DNA from: SAR324 cluster bacterium
GTDB taxonomy: Bacteria; SAR324; NAC60-12
Direction: 5' to 3'
Assembly (NCBI GenBank): GCA_028281495.1
Contig: JANQJU010000036.1
Location: 1 to 64,000, forward strand
DNA: 64,000 nt
Position numbers and translations under genes: made by a program. How positions within the stretch are numbered: the stretch's first letter is position 1; every line of letters starts with the position of its first letter. Shown here one piece after another: positions 7,780 through 17,379 of the stretch. The notes beneath the pieces were generated by a model. It had not been told where the DNA came from. It made no database searches and saw only the letters and a list, made by a program, of their open reading frames with translations.

Positions 7780-8691
7780 ATGGAACGAATCACACAAGCT
7801 TTGCGGTTGCTAGGAAATGAAACTCGATTACGCATTCTGAATCTTACGTCTCAAGCTTCTTTGAACGTGAGTGAACTCACAGCCATTTTAGGGGTCGCTC
7901 AGTCCGGGGTGTCACGCAATTTGAGCCATTTGAAACAAATGGGGCTTCTCCACGAAACCAAGGAACGCGGATGGAGTTATTATCAAACCGTCGGTCCCGA
8001 TGAACTGGACGACGAATTGCGATTGTTGTGTAGCTATCTTCAAGAACAACTCACAACGCTGGATAACCCTTTTCATGATGACATCCGTCTTCAAGAAATA
8101 TTACGTCAACGTGATGACAGCGCCCCTGGATTAAACGAACGTTTATTAGAACCCGGCCAATCATGGCTCACTTGGTCCCGAGCACTCGGATTTTTAGTTT
8201 CCCGTCTAGATGTAGCCGATTTGGGATGTGGGGACGGCACCATTACGGCAGAGATGGCTCGTTTTGCAAGTTCGGTAATTGGTGTGGACTATCAAACCAA
8301 GGTCCTTCAATTGGCTCAGGAGCGAGTGACCCGAAGTCATTTGAATCACGTTCGATTGGTTCAAGCCAATATTGAGGGATTGCCAATTCGTTCGGAATCG
8401 GTGGATGTGGCTTTTTTTTCTCAATCGTTGCATCACTTACGAGAACCAGAACAAGGTTTTCGAGAGGCTGCACGCATTTTGCGTCCAGGAGGTCGCTTGA
8501 TTGTCATGGAACTGGCCTCGCATCAAGAAACCTGGGTGCAAGATAAGCTGGGCCACATCTGGTTGGGTTTTGAAAAGGAAAGTCTCTCTCAGATGATGCA
8601 TGCAGCCGGATTGCGCCAGATTCATGTTGAAACGAACCCCAAGCGTCGTGAAGAATCGTTCCGAGTCATGTTAGCCAGTGCGATTAAATAA
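7780..8691 (+). CDS. ArsR-family regulator fused to SAM-methyltransferase domain (SahR-like)
   Basis: This 303-residue protein has an N-terminal winged-helix ArsR domain (about 1-90; ALRLLGNETRLRILNLTS, then the recognition region GVAQSGVSRNLSHLKQMG) and a C-terminal class I methyltransferase fold with a glycine-rich SAM loop at about 145-153 (VADLGCGDG). The same architecture is known in SahR, a repressor that senses S-adenosylhomocysteine and controls methionine-cycle genes such as metH and ahcY in Proteobacteria. Here metH starts 39 bp downstream, which strongly supports that reading. The ATG at 7780 is preferred over 7774 because AGGAG at 7768-7772 lies 7 bases before it. The methyltransferase domain most likely serves as ligand sensor rather than enzyme, but catalysis cannot be excluded. 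Confidence 0.8.
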   Translation: MERITQALRLLGNETRLRILNLTSQASLNVSELTAILGVAQSGVSRNLSHLKQMGLLHETKERGWSYYQTVGPDELDDELRLLCSYLQEQLTTLDNPFHDDIRLQEILRQRDDSAPGLNERLLEPGQSWLTWSRALGFLVSRLDVADLGCGDGTITAEMARFASSVIGVDYQTKVLQLAQERVTRSHLNHVRLVQANIEGLPIRSESVDVAFFSQSLHHLREPEQGFREAARILRPGGRLIVMELASHQETWVQDKLGHIWLGFEKESLSQMMHAAGLRQIHVETNPKRREESFRVMLASAIK

Positions 8692-8730
8692 GTTTCAATA
8701 TCAGGGTGAACCCAAACCAGAGGATTCCTT

Positions 8731-11700
8731 ATGAATTATACAATACCGAGTGCCAAACAATTGATTGAATTGCTCGATTCCCAGATTCTCGTGTTGGATG
8801 GGGGAATGGGCACCAGCATTCAAACCTATAAACTGGAAGAAGCGGATTTCCGAGGGGATCGATTCAAAGACCACCCCTGTGCCCTCAAAGGAAATAGCGA
8901 TGTGTTGTGTCTCACCCGCCCGGACGTAATTGAGGAAATCCACCTGTCCTTCCTCGAGGCGGGTGCCAATATTGTGGAGACCAACACCTTCAGTTGCACT
9001 TCGGTGGCTCAAGCCGACTATCAACTCGAATCCGCAGTTTACGATATCAACGTGGGCGCGGCACAGGTCGCGCGGCGGGCTGTTGATCGATTTCGCAAAA
9101 GTCATCCGGATACTCCCTGCTTTGTCGCTGGTTCCATAGGACCTATGAATAAGTCGACCTCGATGTCTCCTGATGTGAATAATCCCGCGTTTCGTGCACT
9201 GACCTTCTCAGAAGCAGCCGATTCTTATTATGAACAAGTTTCGGGATTGGTCGAAGGCGGGGTGGATTTTCTTATGCCAGAAACTTCGTTTGACACCCTG
9301 AACATGAAGGCCGCGTTGTTTGCTATCGATCGTTACTTTTCAGAAAAGCAAATCCGTATTCCCGTCGTGATTTCAGTAACGATTACCGATAGTTCGGGGC
9401 GAACTCTGTCGGGCCAAACGCTCGAAGCATTTTACAACTCCGTGTATCATGCCAAGCCATTGGCGATTGGGATCAACTGCGCCTTAGGAGCAGAAGACAT
9501 GCGCCCTTATATCCAAGAATTGGCAGAAAAATCAGAATTTCGTATGAGTTGTTTCCCGAACGCCGGACTTCCCAACGAGATGGGACAATATGATCAAACT
9601 CCGGACGAATTTGGTGATCTGATGCTTGAATTTGCTCAATCAGGTTGGATGAACTTCATGGGCGGGTGCTGCGGAACCACGCCTGCTCACATTACCGCGT
9701 TGGCAAAACGAGTGAAAACACAAACACCTCGACCCACCCCTGCGCAACCTGAGGTCACGCGGTATTCGGGGTTAGAAGCACTCAATGTCACTCCCGATAA
9801 AGGTTTTTTGGTGATTGGCGAACGGACCAACGTGACAGGTTCTCCACGATTCAAAAAACGGATCCTACAAGACGACTTTGAAGGGGCCTTGAGCATTGCC
9901 CGCCAGCAGGTTGAGGCCGGGGCCAACATCATCGATATTAATTTTGATGAAGCCTTGTTGGATGGGGAAGCATCCATGCGACATTTTTTGAACTTGGTCG
10001 CATCAGAACCGGATATTTCTCTTGTACCAATCATGATCGATAGTTCCAAATGGTCGGTGATTGAAACGGGACTGCAATGCACTCAAGGCAAATCGATTGT
10101 CAACTCGATCAGTTTGAAAGAAGGAGAAGCTGTCTTCCTTGAACATGCCCAAAAAATCATGAGTTATGGAGCCGCCACGGTGGTAATGGCATTTGACGAA
10201 TCCGGTCAAGCTGCTGACAAAGAGAGTAAAGTCCGCATCTGTAAGCGTGCCTACGACCTTTTAACTGAAAAGTTGAATTTCAACCCCTTGGATATCATTT
10301 TTGATCCCAACATTTTGACGGTTGGTACTGGGATTGAAGAGCACAACAACTATGCTGTAGATTTCATCGAAGCCATTCCCGAAATCAAGCGTCTGTGCCC
10401 TGGAGCTAAAGTCAGCGGAGGAGTGAGCAATATCTCTTTCTCATTCCGAGGTAATAACCCGGTGCGAGAAGCCATGCATACTGCCTTCTTGTATCATGCC
10501 ATCGCAGCTGGTTTGGATATGGCGATTGTCAATGCAGGGATGCTTGGTGTGTATGAAGAGATTCCGAAAGATCTCTTGGAACGAGTGGAAGACGTACTCC
10601 TCAACCGTCGAGACGATGCGACTGAACGTTTGATCGAATTTGCAGAAGGCTACAAAGCCGAAGGCAAAACCAAGAAAAAAGACCTCACTTGGCGAGAAGG
10701 CACCGTGGAAGAACGGTTAAGTCATGCGTTGGTCAAAGGAATTGTGGAATTCGTGGATCAAGATACGGAAGAAGCCCGTCAAAAGTATGATCGTCCCTTG
10801 CACGTCATTGAAGGCCCCTTGATGGATGGAATGAGAGTCGTCGGAGACTTGTTTGGAGCGGGTAAAATGTTTTTACCTCAAGTGGTCAAAAGTGCGCGCG
10901 TCATGAAAAAATCCGTCGCCTACCTCATGCCCTATATGGAAGCTGAAAAAAGCGCCAATCCCGAGGAAAGTGCCAAAGCAAAAATCGTGATGGCGACGGT
11001 AAAAGGCGATGTTCACGATATTGGAAAAAACATCGTCGGCGTAGTGCTCGGTTGCAACAATTATGACGTGATCGATTTGGGTGTCATGGTACCGAGTGAA
11101 AAAATCTTAGCCTCCGCCAAAGAACACAAAGCCGACGTGATTGGACTTTCTGGCCTGATCACCCCATCTTTGGATGAAATGGTACATGTGGCTCAAGAAA
11201 TGACTCGTGAAGGAATCGACATTCCTTTGTTGATTGGTGGTGCTACCACCAGCCCCGTTCATACAGCCGTTAAGATTGCTCCTCAATATGAAGAACCGGT
11301 GGTTCATGTCACGGATGCCTCGCGTGTGGTGGGTGTCGTATCCCAACTACTCAATCCAACCAACAAACCCGGCTACGTGAGTGATATCCGAGCAGAGCAA
11401 GAAAAACGACGCCAGCAGTATCTTCAAAAAACGGGGAAACGGAAATTGATTCGAGTGGGTGAAGCTCGCAGAAACAAAGTCCCCATCGATTGGAGAAACA
11501 CGAAAATCAACAAACCCAACTTCGTTGGCATTCGCACCTTTGAGGACGTCCCGTTGGACACACTGATAAATTACATCGATTGGACTCCATTTTTTCACGC
11601 ATGGGAATTGCATGGGAAATTTCCCAAAATTTTGGAGGACGACGTGGTAGGGCAAGAGGCATCCAAACTGTATCAAGACGCCCATATGATGCTGAAAGAG

Positions 11701-12450
11701 ATTGTGTTGAATCGTCGTTTCCAAGCAAAAGGCGTGATTGGAATCTTTCCTGCCCAAAGTCATGGAGATGACATTGTTTTGTATAAAGACGAATCTTGCA
11801 AAGAGGTGTTGACCACCTTCCATACTCTGCGCCAACAATCCTCAAAGGGTGCGGGCAACCCCAACTATGCCCTAGCGGATTTTATCGCTCCCGTGGAATC
11901 CAAACGTACCGATTATTTTGGTGGGTTTGCGGTCACAGCAGGACACGGTGTGGAAGAATTCGCCAAAACCTTTGAGGACGAGCACGACGACTATAATGCA
12001 ATTCTTGTTAAGGCCTTAGGAGATCGATTGGCAGAGGCTTTTGCGGAATACATGCACCAGCAAGTGCGGCAAGAGATTTGGGGCTATGGAAAAAGCGAAC
12101 AACTGAGCAATGACGATTTGATTGCTGAGAAATACGAGGGAATACGCCCCGCTCCAGGCTATCCTGCCTGTCCCGATCATACGGAAAAACGAACCTTGTT
12201 TGCGTTGCTTTCCGCAAACGAAAATGCAGGAATTGAACTCACCGAAAATTGTGCCATGTTTCCCGCCAGTTCGGTGAGTGGATGGTACTTCGCCCATGCT
12301 GATTCCACCTATTTTCCGGTTGGAAAGATCGACCGCGATCAAGTGGAAGATTACGCTCAACGCAAAGGCATGAATGTGGAAGAAGTGGAACGGTGGCTGG
12401 CCCCCAACTTAGGGTATGATCCAAGCGCTCAGAAACAAGCAGCCGCCTAA
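8731..12450 (+). CDS. metH: Cobalamin-dependent methionine synthase
   Basis: This full-length enzyme of 1239 residues (E. coli MetH has 1227) methylates homocysteine with the methyl group of 5-methyltetrahydrofolate via cobalamin. All modules are present in order. The homocysteine-binding barrel has the zinc ligands C250, C313 and C314 (GGCCGT). It is followed by the pterin-binding barrel ([13 protein letters not shown]), the cap and B12-binding domain with the cobalt ligand H762 in DVHDIG, and the C-terminal reactivation domain with the SAM-binding [15 protein letters not shown]. It lies 39 bp behind the SahR-like regulator, probably in one transcript controlled by SAH level. A strong inverted repeat follows the stop. 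No disruption is visible. Confidence 0.98.
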   Translation: MNYTIPSAKQLIELLDSQILVLDGGMGTSIQTYKLEEADFRGDRFKDHPCALKGNSDVLCLTRPDVIEEIHLSFLEAGANIVETNTFSCTSVAQADYQLESAVYDINVGAAQVARRAVDRFRKSHPDTPCFVAGSIGPMNKSTSMSPDVNNPAFRALTFSEAADSYYEQVSGLVEGGVDFLMPETSFDTLNMKAALFAIDRYFSEKQIRIPVVISVTITDSSGRTLSGQTLEAFYNSVYHAKPLAIGINCALGAEDMRPYIQELAEKSEFRMSCFPNAGLPNEMGQYDQTPDEFGDLMLEFAQSGWMNFMGGCCGTTPAHITALAKRVKTQTPRPTPAQPEVTRYSGLEALNVTPDKGFLVIGERTNVTGSPRFKKRILQDDFEGALSIARQQVEAGANIIDINFDEALLDGEASMRHFLNLVASEPDISLVPIMIDSSKWSVIETGLQCTQGKSIVNSISLKEGEAVFLEHAQKIMSYGAATVVMAFDESGQAADKESKVRICKRAYDLLTEKLNFNPLDIIFDPNILTVGTGIEEHNNYAVDFIEAIPEIKRLCPGAKVSGGVSNISFSFRGNNPVREAMHTAFLYHAIAAGLDMAIVNAGMLGVYEEIPKDLLERVEDVLLNRRDDATERLIEFAEGYKAEGKTKKKDLTWREGTVEERLSHALVKGIVEFVDQDTEEARQKYDRPLHVIEGPLMDGMRVVGDLFGAGKMFLPQVVKSARVMKKSVAYLMPYMEAEKSANPEESAKAKIVMATVKGDVHDIGKNIVGVVLGCNNYDVIDLGVMVPSEKILASAKEHKADVIGLSGLITPSLDEMVHVAQEMTREGIDIPLLIGGATTSPVHTAVKIAPQYEEPVVHVTDASRVVGVVSQLLNPTNKPGYVSDIRAEQEKRRQQYLQKTGKRKLIRVGEARRNKVPIDWRNTKINKPNFVGIRTFEDVPLDTLINYIDWTPFFHAWELHGKFPKILEDDVVGQEASKLYQDAHMMLKEIVLNRRFQAKGVIGIFPAQSHGDDIVLYKDESCKEVLTTFHTLRQQSSKGAGNPNYALADFIAPVESKRTDYFGGFAVTAGHGVEEFAKTFEDEHDDYNAILVKALGDRLAEAFAEYMHQQVRQEIWGYGKSEQLSNDDLIAEKYEGIRPAPGYPACPDHTEKRTLFALLSANENAGIELTENCAMFPASSVSGWYFAHADSTYFPVGKIDRDQVEDYAQRKGMNVEEVERWLAPNLGYDPSAQKQAAA

Positions 12451-12452
12451 GG

Positions 12453-12480
12453 GAAGACGCCTCTGGAACGAGGCGTCTTC
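12453..12480. terminator. Bidirectional hairpin between convergent metH and fbp
   Basis: GAAGACGCCTC at 12453-12463 and GAGGCGTCTTC at 12470-12480 form a perfect 11-bp GC-rich stem with a 6-base loop. There is no proper T-run on either side, so it may be a processing or stabilising hairpin, but its place between two convergent stops makes a bidirectional terminator likely. Confidence 0.6.
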
Positions 12481-12494
12481 AGGAGAGGCTATTG

Positions 12495-13505
12495 TTACTC
12501 TTCGGCTAAGAATTGCTCCACTTGCTCGACGAGTTCTCGGTTCCCCATGAATGCGGGGAGCCGCTGATGCAAGTTAGCGGGTTTAACATCGCGGATGGCG
12601 CCTGTTCCAGTGGAAGCGTATCCCCCTGCTTGCTCAACCAAGAAGCTCATCGGAGCCACTTCGTAAAGCATCCTCAATTTGCCATTCGGGTTTTTGGTAT
12701 CCGCAGGATAATAAAACACTCCCCCTCCTAAAAGAGTCCGATGCACATCGGCCACCATCGAACCAATATAGCGCATGGAGATGGGTGGTTCATGGCTTTG
12801 AAGCCAGTCGGTATACTTTTGTACGCCGGGACTCCAATAGTGATAGTTGCCGTGATTCACACTATAATACTTTGGCCGTTCGGGAAGTCGGATGTTTTTA
12901 TGGGACAATAGAAATTCACCGATGCTTGGATCTAGGGTGAATCCATTCACGCCACGGCCTGTGCTATACACCATCATGGTGCTGGATCCGTAGACCAAAT
13001 AACCTGCCGCCACGATCTCTGAAGCCGGTTGGAGCATATCTTCTAGCGTTCCCGGACGCCCCAACGGAGTCACACGTTTGAATACCGTGAAAATCGTTCC
13101 GATACTGACATTGAAATCGATGTTGGATGAGCCATCCAATGGATCGAATAACAATACGTATTTCCCAACTGGAAATTTTTCTGGAATCGGAATCAAGTCT
13201 TCCTCTTCTTCCGAACCCATAACTGCCAGATACCCCGTGTGGTCCATCAAACGAAAGATACTGCGATGGGCATACACATCCAATTTCTGGACATCTTCCC
13301 CTTGGACGTTGGTGGACCCCGCACGACCGATAATATCAGCCAACCCTGCTCGAGTCGTGTGTTTTGCAATCAATTTTCCAGCCAACGCGATCTGATGCAA
13401 TATCCCCGTCAGGGTGCCGGAAGCATCCGGGTGAGAAGCTTGCTCATCCAAGATGTGCCGTTCAATGGTGGTGAGTTGTTGATCAAAATTTAAGTCAATT
13501 GACAT
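12495..13505 (-). CDS. fbp: Class I fructose-1,6-bisphosphatase
   Basis: This gluconeogenic enzyme of 336 residues hydrolyses fructose 1,6-bisphosphate to fructose 6-phosphate. The metal-binding core is clear: MGSEEEEDL, then [20 protein letters not shown], the class I signature, and the substrate-binding YVGSM-like [12 protein letters not shown] followed by YPAD near 260-280. GAGG lies four bases before the ATG. Length and start agree with the bacterial family. It is transcribed alone, convergent with metH. The gene implies growth on non-sugar carbon or use of the pentose-phosphate cycle. Confidence 0.96.
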   Translation of the reverse strand: MSIDLNFDQQLTTIERHILDEQASHPDASGTLTGILHQIALAGKLIAKHTTRAGLADIIGRAGSTNVQGEDVQKLDVYAHRSIFRLMDHTGYLAVMGSEEEEDLIPIPEKFPVGKYVLLFDPLDGSSNIDFNVSIGTIFTVFKRVTPLGRPGTLEDMLQPASEIVAAGYLVYGSSTMMVYSTGRGVNGFTLDPSIGEFLLSHKNIRLPERPKYYSVNHGNYHYWSPGVQKYTDWLQSHEPPISMRYIGSMVADVHRTLLGGGVFYYPADTKNPNGKLRMLYEVAPMSFLVEQAGGYASTGTGAIRDVKPANLHQRLPAFMGNRELVEQVEQFLAEE

Positions 13506-13744
13506 GACGCCTCATTAATATGCTGTGATTGAAAAAGGTTAAAAACAATCCCCTTCTTCGCAGGCGTCTCGGTCCCCTCCCGAACGTTCTGCGAATTAGT
13601 AAAACGTTTTATCAAGAATTCGGTAAAAAATCACCTTTCCCTAAATTCTATCAATCGCTTGTTCCAACATGCCAAAATTGCTAAGAGACGAGCTGTTCCT
13701 TTTTGTTAGAAATTTCTTTTATTAATTGTTTCTGGAGGACACTG

Positions 13745-14317
13745 ATGTTTACACAAAATAAACTTATTACTTTAGGAGTTTGGGTAGGACTTTTTGTAAT
13801 GCTTGTGGGTTGTAAATCGGTAGTCACTGAAGAGTTGGCTCCCAACTATCAGTTGGATGCGAAATCCAACCAGGGCGTCATTGCGATGACCGTAGTTCGG
13901 ACAGGCAACCCGTCTTGGGAATTAGGTTCTGTGGTCCTACGCAGTCTGGACAGTGATAAGGTATTGGAGGTTTCGCTAACGGATCTACTGGACGTTCAAA
14001 AGGACGATGATAAATTTATGGGCAAGGTTCAGGTGTTCTCGGTGCCCGCTGGGAACTACGAGTTTGAACGATATCGTTTGGCATCGAACCAAACAGGGCA
14101 TATTCCGATCAGGCGCCAATTCAAGGTTGAAGCCGGAAAAGTGAATTACTTGGGCAATATGAATGTGTTTTTAAAGCTAGAAGGGAGTCATCGAGGCACG
14201 ATTAACTTCTTGTTTAGCAATCAACTCAAACGAGATTTCCCCATGATCCAAGAACGGTATCCCCAATTCAAAGAGGGCGATGTTGCGATTCAACTGCCTC
14301 GACAGCGCAGGTCGTAA
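13745..14317 (+). CDS. Outer-membrane or periplasmic lipoprotein of unknown function
   Basis: This 190-residue protein has a type II signal peptide with the lipobox LVGC, so it should be lipidated on the Cys after about 22 residues. The mature part is beta-rich with a repeated pattern of charged strands (VQVFSVPAGNYEFERYR), like carboxypeptidase-regulatory or DUF2846-type sandwich domains that follow lipoboxes in other lipoproteins. That comparison is loose. The start at 13745 is supported by GGAGG at 13734-13738; an upstream frame extension to 13703 would destroy the signal peptide. It is divergent from fbp and convergent with pdxH. Confidence 0.7.
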   Translation: MFTQNKLITLGVWVGLFVMLVGCKSVVTEELAPNYQLDAKSNQGVIAMTVVRTGNPSWELGSVVLRSLDSDKVLEVSLTDLLDVQKDDDKFMGKVQVFSVPAGNYEFERYRLASNQTGHIPIRRQFKVEAGKVNYLGNMNVFLKLEGSHRGTINFLFSNQLKRDFPMIQERYPQFKEGDVAIQLPRQRRS

Positions 14318-14343
14318 GCTTTAATCTATCCTACGAGTTATCT

Positions 14344-14961
14344 CTAAGGTCCCAATAAAAATTGCTCCCATCCGCCGTTGGATCTTTTTTTGAAGCAACG
14401 GCGATGATGCAACCGATTCGGTTTACCTTCCCAAAACTCAAAGAAGCGCGGTGCTAAACCGTATCCCCCCCAATGCGATGGGCGGGGAAGTTCTCTTTCT
14501 TGAAACCGGGCTTCATATTCATCGAAACGCGCAATCAACCCCTCTCGACTGTCAATCCGTTCGCTTTGAGGCGAGACATGTGCGCCAATTTGACTCAGTT
14601 TTGGACGAGAAGCGAAGTATTCATCCGAACGCTGCGGCAAAAGCTTTTCAAAACAACCTTCCACCCGGATTTGAAGGCGTCGTTCCGGATAATAAAATAG
14701 CAATGCACCTTTCGGATTGGACTCAATGTCCTGAGCTTTTCGGCTTCGGTAATTCGTGAAAAACAAAATGCGCGGATCTTCCTCAATCTCTCCACTCGAA
14801 TTACCGACGAGTTCAACCCCTCGAAAATTGACAATCCTAGACGATGGCTGTCCCGATGAATTGACGGTGCTTAAAGTCATGATGCCAGCCATGCTGGATT
14901 CACGATTCCATTCTTGCCATTGATCAAACAGTTCCCAAGGGGATTGAACAGAAGTATTCAT
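14344..14961 (-). CDS. pdxH: Pyridoxamine/pyridoxine 5'-phosphate oxidase
   Basis: This FMN enzyme of 205 residues makes pyridoxal 5'-phosphate in the salvage pathway and the last step of de novo synthesis. Family features include the FMN-binding SSRIVNFRGVE and FFTNYRSRKAQDIESNP, the LLFYYPERRLQIRVEG core, and a C-terminal RLHHRRCFKKRSNGGWEQFLLGP close to the canonical RLHDR...W...RL.P ending. Asp of the canonical RLHDR is His here, a small deviation. It overlaps the upstream pdxR-like regulator by 4 bp (ATGA), so the two are translationally coupled. Confidence 0.92.
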   Translation of the reverse strand: MNTSVQSPWELFDQWQEWNRESSMAGIMTLSTVNSSGQPSSRIVNFRGVELVGNSSGEIEEDPRILFFTNYRSRKAQDIESNPKGALLFYYPERRLQIRVEGCFEKLLPQRSDEYFASRPKLSQIGAHVSPQSERIDSREGLIARFDEYEARFQERELPRPSHWGGYGLAPRFFEFWEGKPNRLHHRRCFKKRSNGGWEQFLLGP

Positions 14962-16400
14962 CGAGCAAGCTCCTGTTTGAGAGTATTCGCCAACGTTTGT
15001 AAGGCATGTTCCAGCGCGCCTTCCTTGTTGTAAGCAAATCCGATTTTGATTCCATGCAGATGGGGGGTGCCAAAAAAACTGCTTCGTGTATCAGTGATGT
15101 TGATCCGTTGACTTTGCATGGTTGCTATCAAGCTTGGCAGGTCGATGGATGGAGGCAATTCGAGCCATAAAATAGGACTCCCTCCCGGTGTGGTCCATGC
15201 CACTTCATCGGGCATCACCTGCTCCAGGATTTGCAAGCAATGATGATAACGGCGATCCAATGCCGTTTGGAGTTTCTGCAAATGAGTGTCGTAGTAACCA
15301 CGACTTAAAAATTCAAAGAGCGCTTCTTCAATCAAAGAGGGATGTCCAAGAGTCGCCACCCGTTTGGCAGCCACGAGAGAAGGGACCATTTGTCGATTTC
15401 CTACCAAATAGCCCACTCGCAGCGAGGGCAAGAGCTTTTTGGTGAATGAATTCAAATACAATACATTGTCTCCACACAATGCTCGAAGTGACGGACGATA
15501 CTCGCTGAATGAAAGCATGTCCGCGCCCCAATCGTCTTCTAAAATCCCAAATTGATAACGTTCTGCCATTTCTGCAATTTTTCGGAGTTCTTGACTGGAA
15601 TACGAGTAACCCGTTGGATTTTGAAAATTGGGAGTCAAGTACAATAGTGAAGGTCTCGCCTGAGCCAAGCGTTTTTCCCATAGTGATAGATCGAGCCCCT
15701 TGAACGGATGAATTGGCAATCCGACCAACTGCATCTGATTCATTTCAAACAAGATTTTACCGATATGGTACGCCGGATTTTCGGTGGCAATATGTTTGTG
15801 CTGCAATGCCCGGCAAGCGATATCCAGAGCTTGTTGAGAACCTGTCGTGATAATCACCTCTTCAGCAGTTGCGGAGATTCCCCGTTGCGAAAGCCGCTCC
15901 GCAATCCATTCACGCAAAGGATAAAACCCTTGGGTGTCGTAAAAACTAGGGAGTCCGGTGCTTTTCAAAACAGAACGGAAACACTCGTTCAACTGCTCGT
16001 TGGGCAACAAATCAGGATCTACAAATACATTAGAAAGCAGGATCGTATCCTGAGAATGCATTTTAGAATTTGGCATTGGACGAGGAATCAATGAAGGTGC
16101 GGGAACCTGCACCTTCGGCTTTTCTTCTGAACGAGCCGTCATGAACGTTTCGCTTACAAACACCCCTTGCCGATTCTTGGGAACAACCAACCCTCGGGCC
16201 GCCAGCTCATCATAGGCGAATTGGACGGTGTTTTTTGAGATCCCCAACTGATGCGCCAGCACTCGAACCGGTGGCAATCGACTGCCTTGAGGCAGGTTTC
16301 CTCCTGAAATTTCAGAGGCAATGGCTTCACATATTTGAGTTTCAAAGTTGTGACTCGTATGGGGCAACAATCGAATATGAAGGCGAACATAGGGCGGCAT
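14958..16400 (-). CDS. pdxR: MocR/PdxR-type regulator (GntR HTH + aminotransferase fold)
   Basis: This 480-residue regulator has an N-terminal GntR winged helix (about 15-75; SRLPPVRVLAHQLGISKNTV) and a C-terminal class I aminotransferase-fold domain with the PLP-lysine motif NSFTKKLLPSLRVGYLVG. MocR proteins of the PdxR group bind PLP and regulate vitamin B6 genes. Overlap with pdxH supports B6 control rather than GABA or taurine metabolism. AAAGGA precedes the ATG. Most PdxR genes are divergent from their target; here the regulator is first in an operon with pdxH, which implies feedback on its own transcript. Confidence 0.85.
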   Translation of the reverse strand: MPPYVRLHIRLLPHTSHNFETQICEAIASEISGGNLPQGSRLPPVRVLAHQLGISKNTVQFAYDELAARGLVVPKNRQGVFVSETFMTARSEEKPKVQVPAPSLIPRPMPNSKMHSQDTILLSNVFVDPDLLPNEQLNECFRSVLKSTGLPSFYDTQGFYPLREWIAERLSQRGISATAEEVIITTGSQQALDIACRALQHKHIATENPAYHIGKILFEMNQMQLVGLPIHPFKGLDLSLWEKRLAQARPSLLYLTPNFQNPTGYSYSSQELRKIAEMAERYQFGILEDDWGADMLSFSEYRPSLRALCGDNVLYLNSFTKKLLPSLRVGYLVGNRQMVPSLVAAKRVATLGHPSLIEEALFEFLSRGYYDTHLQKLQTALDRRYHHCLQILEQVMPDEVAWTTPGGSPILWLELPPSIDLPSLIATMQSQRINITDTRSSFFGTPHLHGIKIGFAYNKEGALEHALQTLANTLKQELAR

Positions 16401-16491
16401 ATTGTCCTTTCATCTGAGAATTTTGGCACATCGTTGGGTGGTTTCACTGAAACGATGCAACATCCTACTCGATGCGATCCCCCATCGTATA

Positions 16492-16559
16492 GGGACAGGT
16501 ATTGGAAAAGTGAGGGGACAGGTATTGGAAAAGTGAGGGGGCAAGTATTGGAAGCGTAA
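16492..16559. repeat. Tandem repeat, period 23 bp, three copies
   Basis: A 19-base core, ACAGGTATTGGAAAAGTGA, occurs identically at 16495-16513 and 16518-16536. A third, diverged copy lies at 16541-16559. The array fills the gap between the stop of the DUF4159 gene and the pdxR start. Similar GGGACAGGTATT strings are seen at short repeats near REP-associated transposases, but none is present here. Confidence 0.75.
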
Positions 16560-16574
16560 CGGATCGGCAGTAGA

Positions 16575-17378
16575 TCAGTGTGTCATGGCATAGATCAGAT
16601 AATTGATGCCCAGTTGATAGGCCATATTGGCGAACCGGGTCGGATATTCAGGGGAATAGGTGTGCTCCCAGCCATCACCCATATCTGAATTCCAGTTGAT
16701 GAGGACCATCACTCGACCGCTATCGTCAAGGATGGCTCGATTGATCGCGATGTCGATATCTTCTTCGCCTCCGCCATACATGTTCCAGATACCGGGAATC
16801 ATCTGGGGGCCATCAATATCGTAAAAGATGTGGAAGATTTGGTGAGTTTTGTCCAATTGGATCATGGGGCGGTCGGGGAAAACCACAGAAAAGGCTTCTT
16901 GAAATACGTTCCATTGATAGGTTCCCCAGAAATCGTCAATTAACAGAAAACCACCTCGTAGTAGATACTCTCGAAGATTATGTATTTCTTTCTCTTTAAA
17001 TTGAGGCCCTCCATCGCGTCCCATTTCCAGCATGTACAGAAAGGGGTATTCAAAAATTCGATCGTCCTCCAACCTCAGTACCGCAGGCTCCGCATTGATA
17101 TGAATGTTGGTCAACCGGGTCACTCCACGCAATAAATTGAAGTCGGCATCAGGATAATCCACACTCCAGGTACCTCTTCCCCATCCGCTGGTGGCTGCCG
17201 TATCGTATTGCACACGAATGAACGTGAATTCGTCACCCGCCGCTCCGATTTTGTTGCTCGGCGAGTTATAAAGTGTCTGGCCCGTGATTTCAGAGACATT
17301 GCCCTCTGCAAATAGCATAAAAATAGACATTATCGCGATCAATCGGATCTTCCCTAAACGTGACTGGAAATTTAGCAT
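16575..17378 (-). CDS. DUF4159 domain exported protein
   Basis: This 267-residue protein has a signal peptide (about 1-26) and then a DUF4159 domain, a class I glutamine-amidotransferase-like fold lacking a catalytic Cys. Landmarks are FTFIRVQYDTA, FLYMLEMGRDGG, LREYLLRGGFLLIDDFWG and the C-terminal MVLINWNSDMGDGWEH. Proteins of this family often sit with gliding or secretion genes and bind unknown ligands. The ATG at 17378 follows GGAGG by 5 bases and starts one base after the stop of the TPR-peptidase gene. The pair is certainly one operon. Confidence 0.85.
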   Translation of the reverse strand: MLNFQSRLGKIRLIAIMSIFMLFAEGNVSEITGQTLYNSPSNKIGAAGDEFTFIRVQYDTAATSGWGRGTWSVDYPDADFNLLRGVTRLTNIHINAEPAVLRLEDDRIFEYPFLYMLEMGRDGGPQFKEKEIHNLREYLLRGGFLLIDDFWGTYQWNVFQEAFSVVFPDRPMIQLDKTHQIFHIFYDIDGPQMIPGIWNMYGGGEEDIDIAINRAILDDSGRVMVLINWNSDMGDGWEHTYSPEYPTRFANMAYQLGINYLIYAMTH

Positions 17379-17379
17379 C

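Noticed and set aside
11347-11838. Minus-strand frame of 163 codons
   Set aside because: It is a shadow of metH, which is intact on the other strand.
16421-16440. Sigma-54 promoter (TGGCAC...)
   Set aside because: The -12 element reads TTGG instead of TTGC and no bacterial enhancer-binding protein gene is near.
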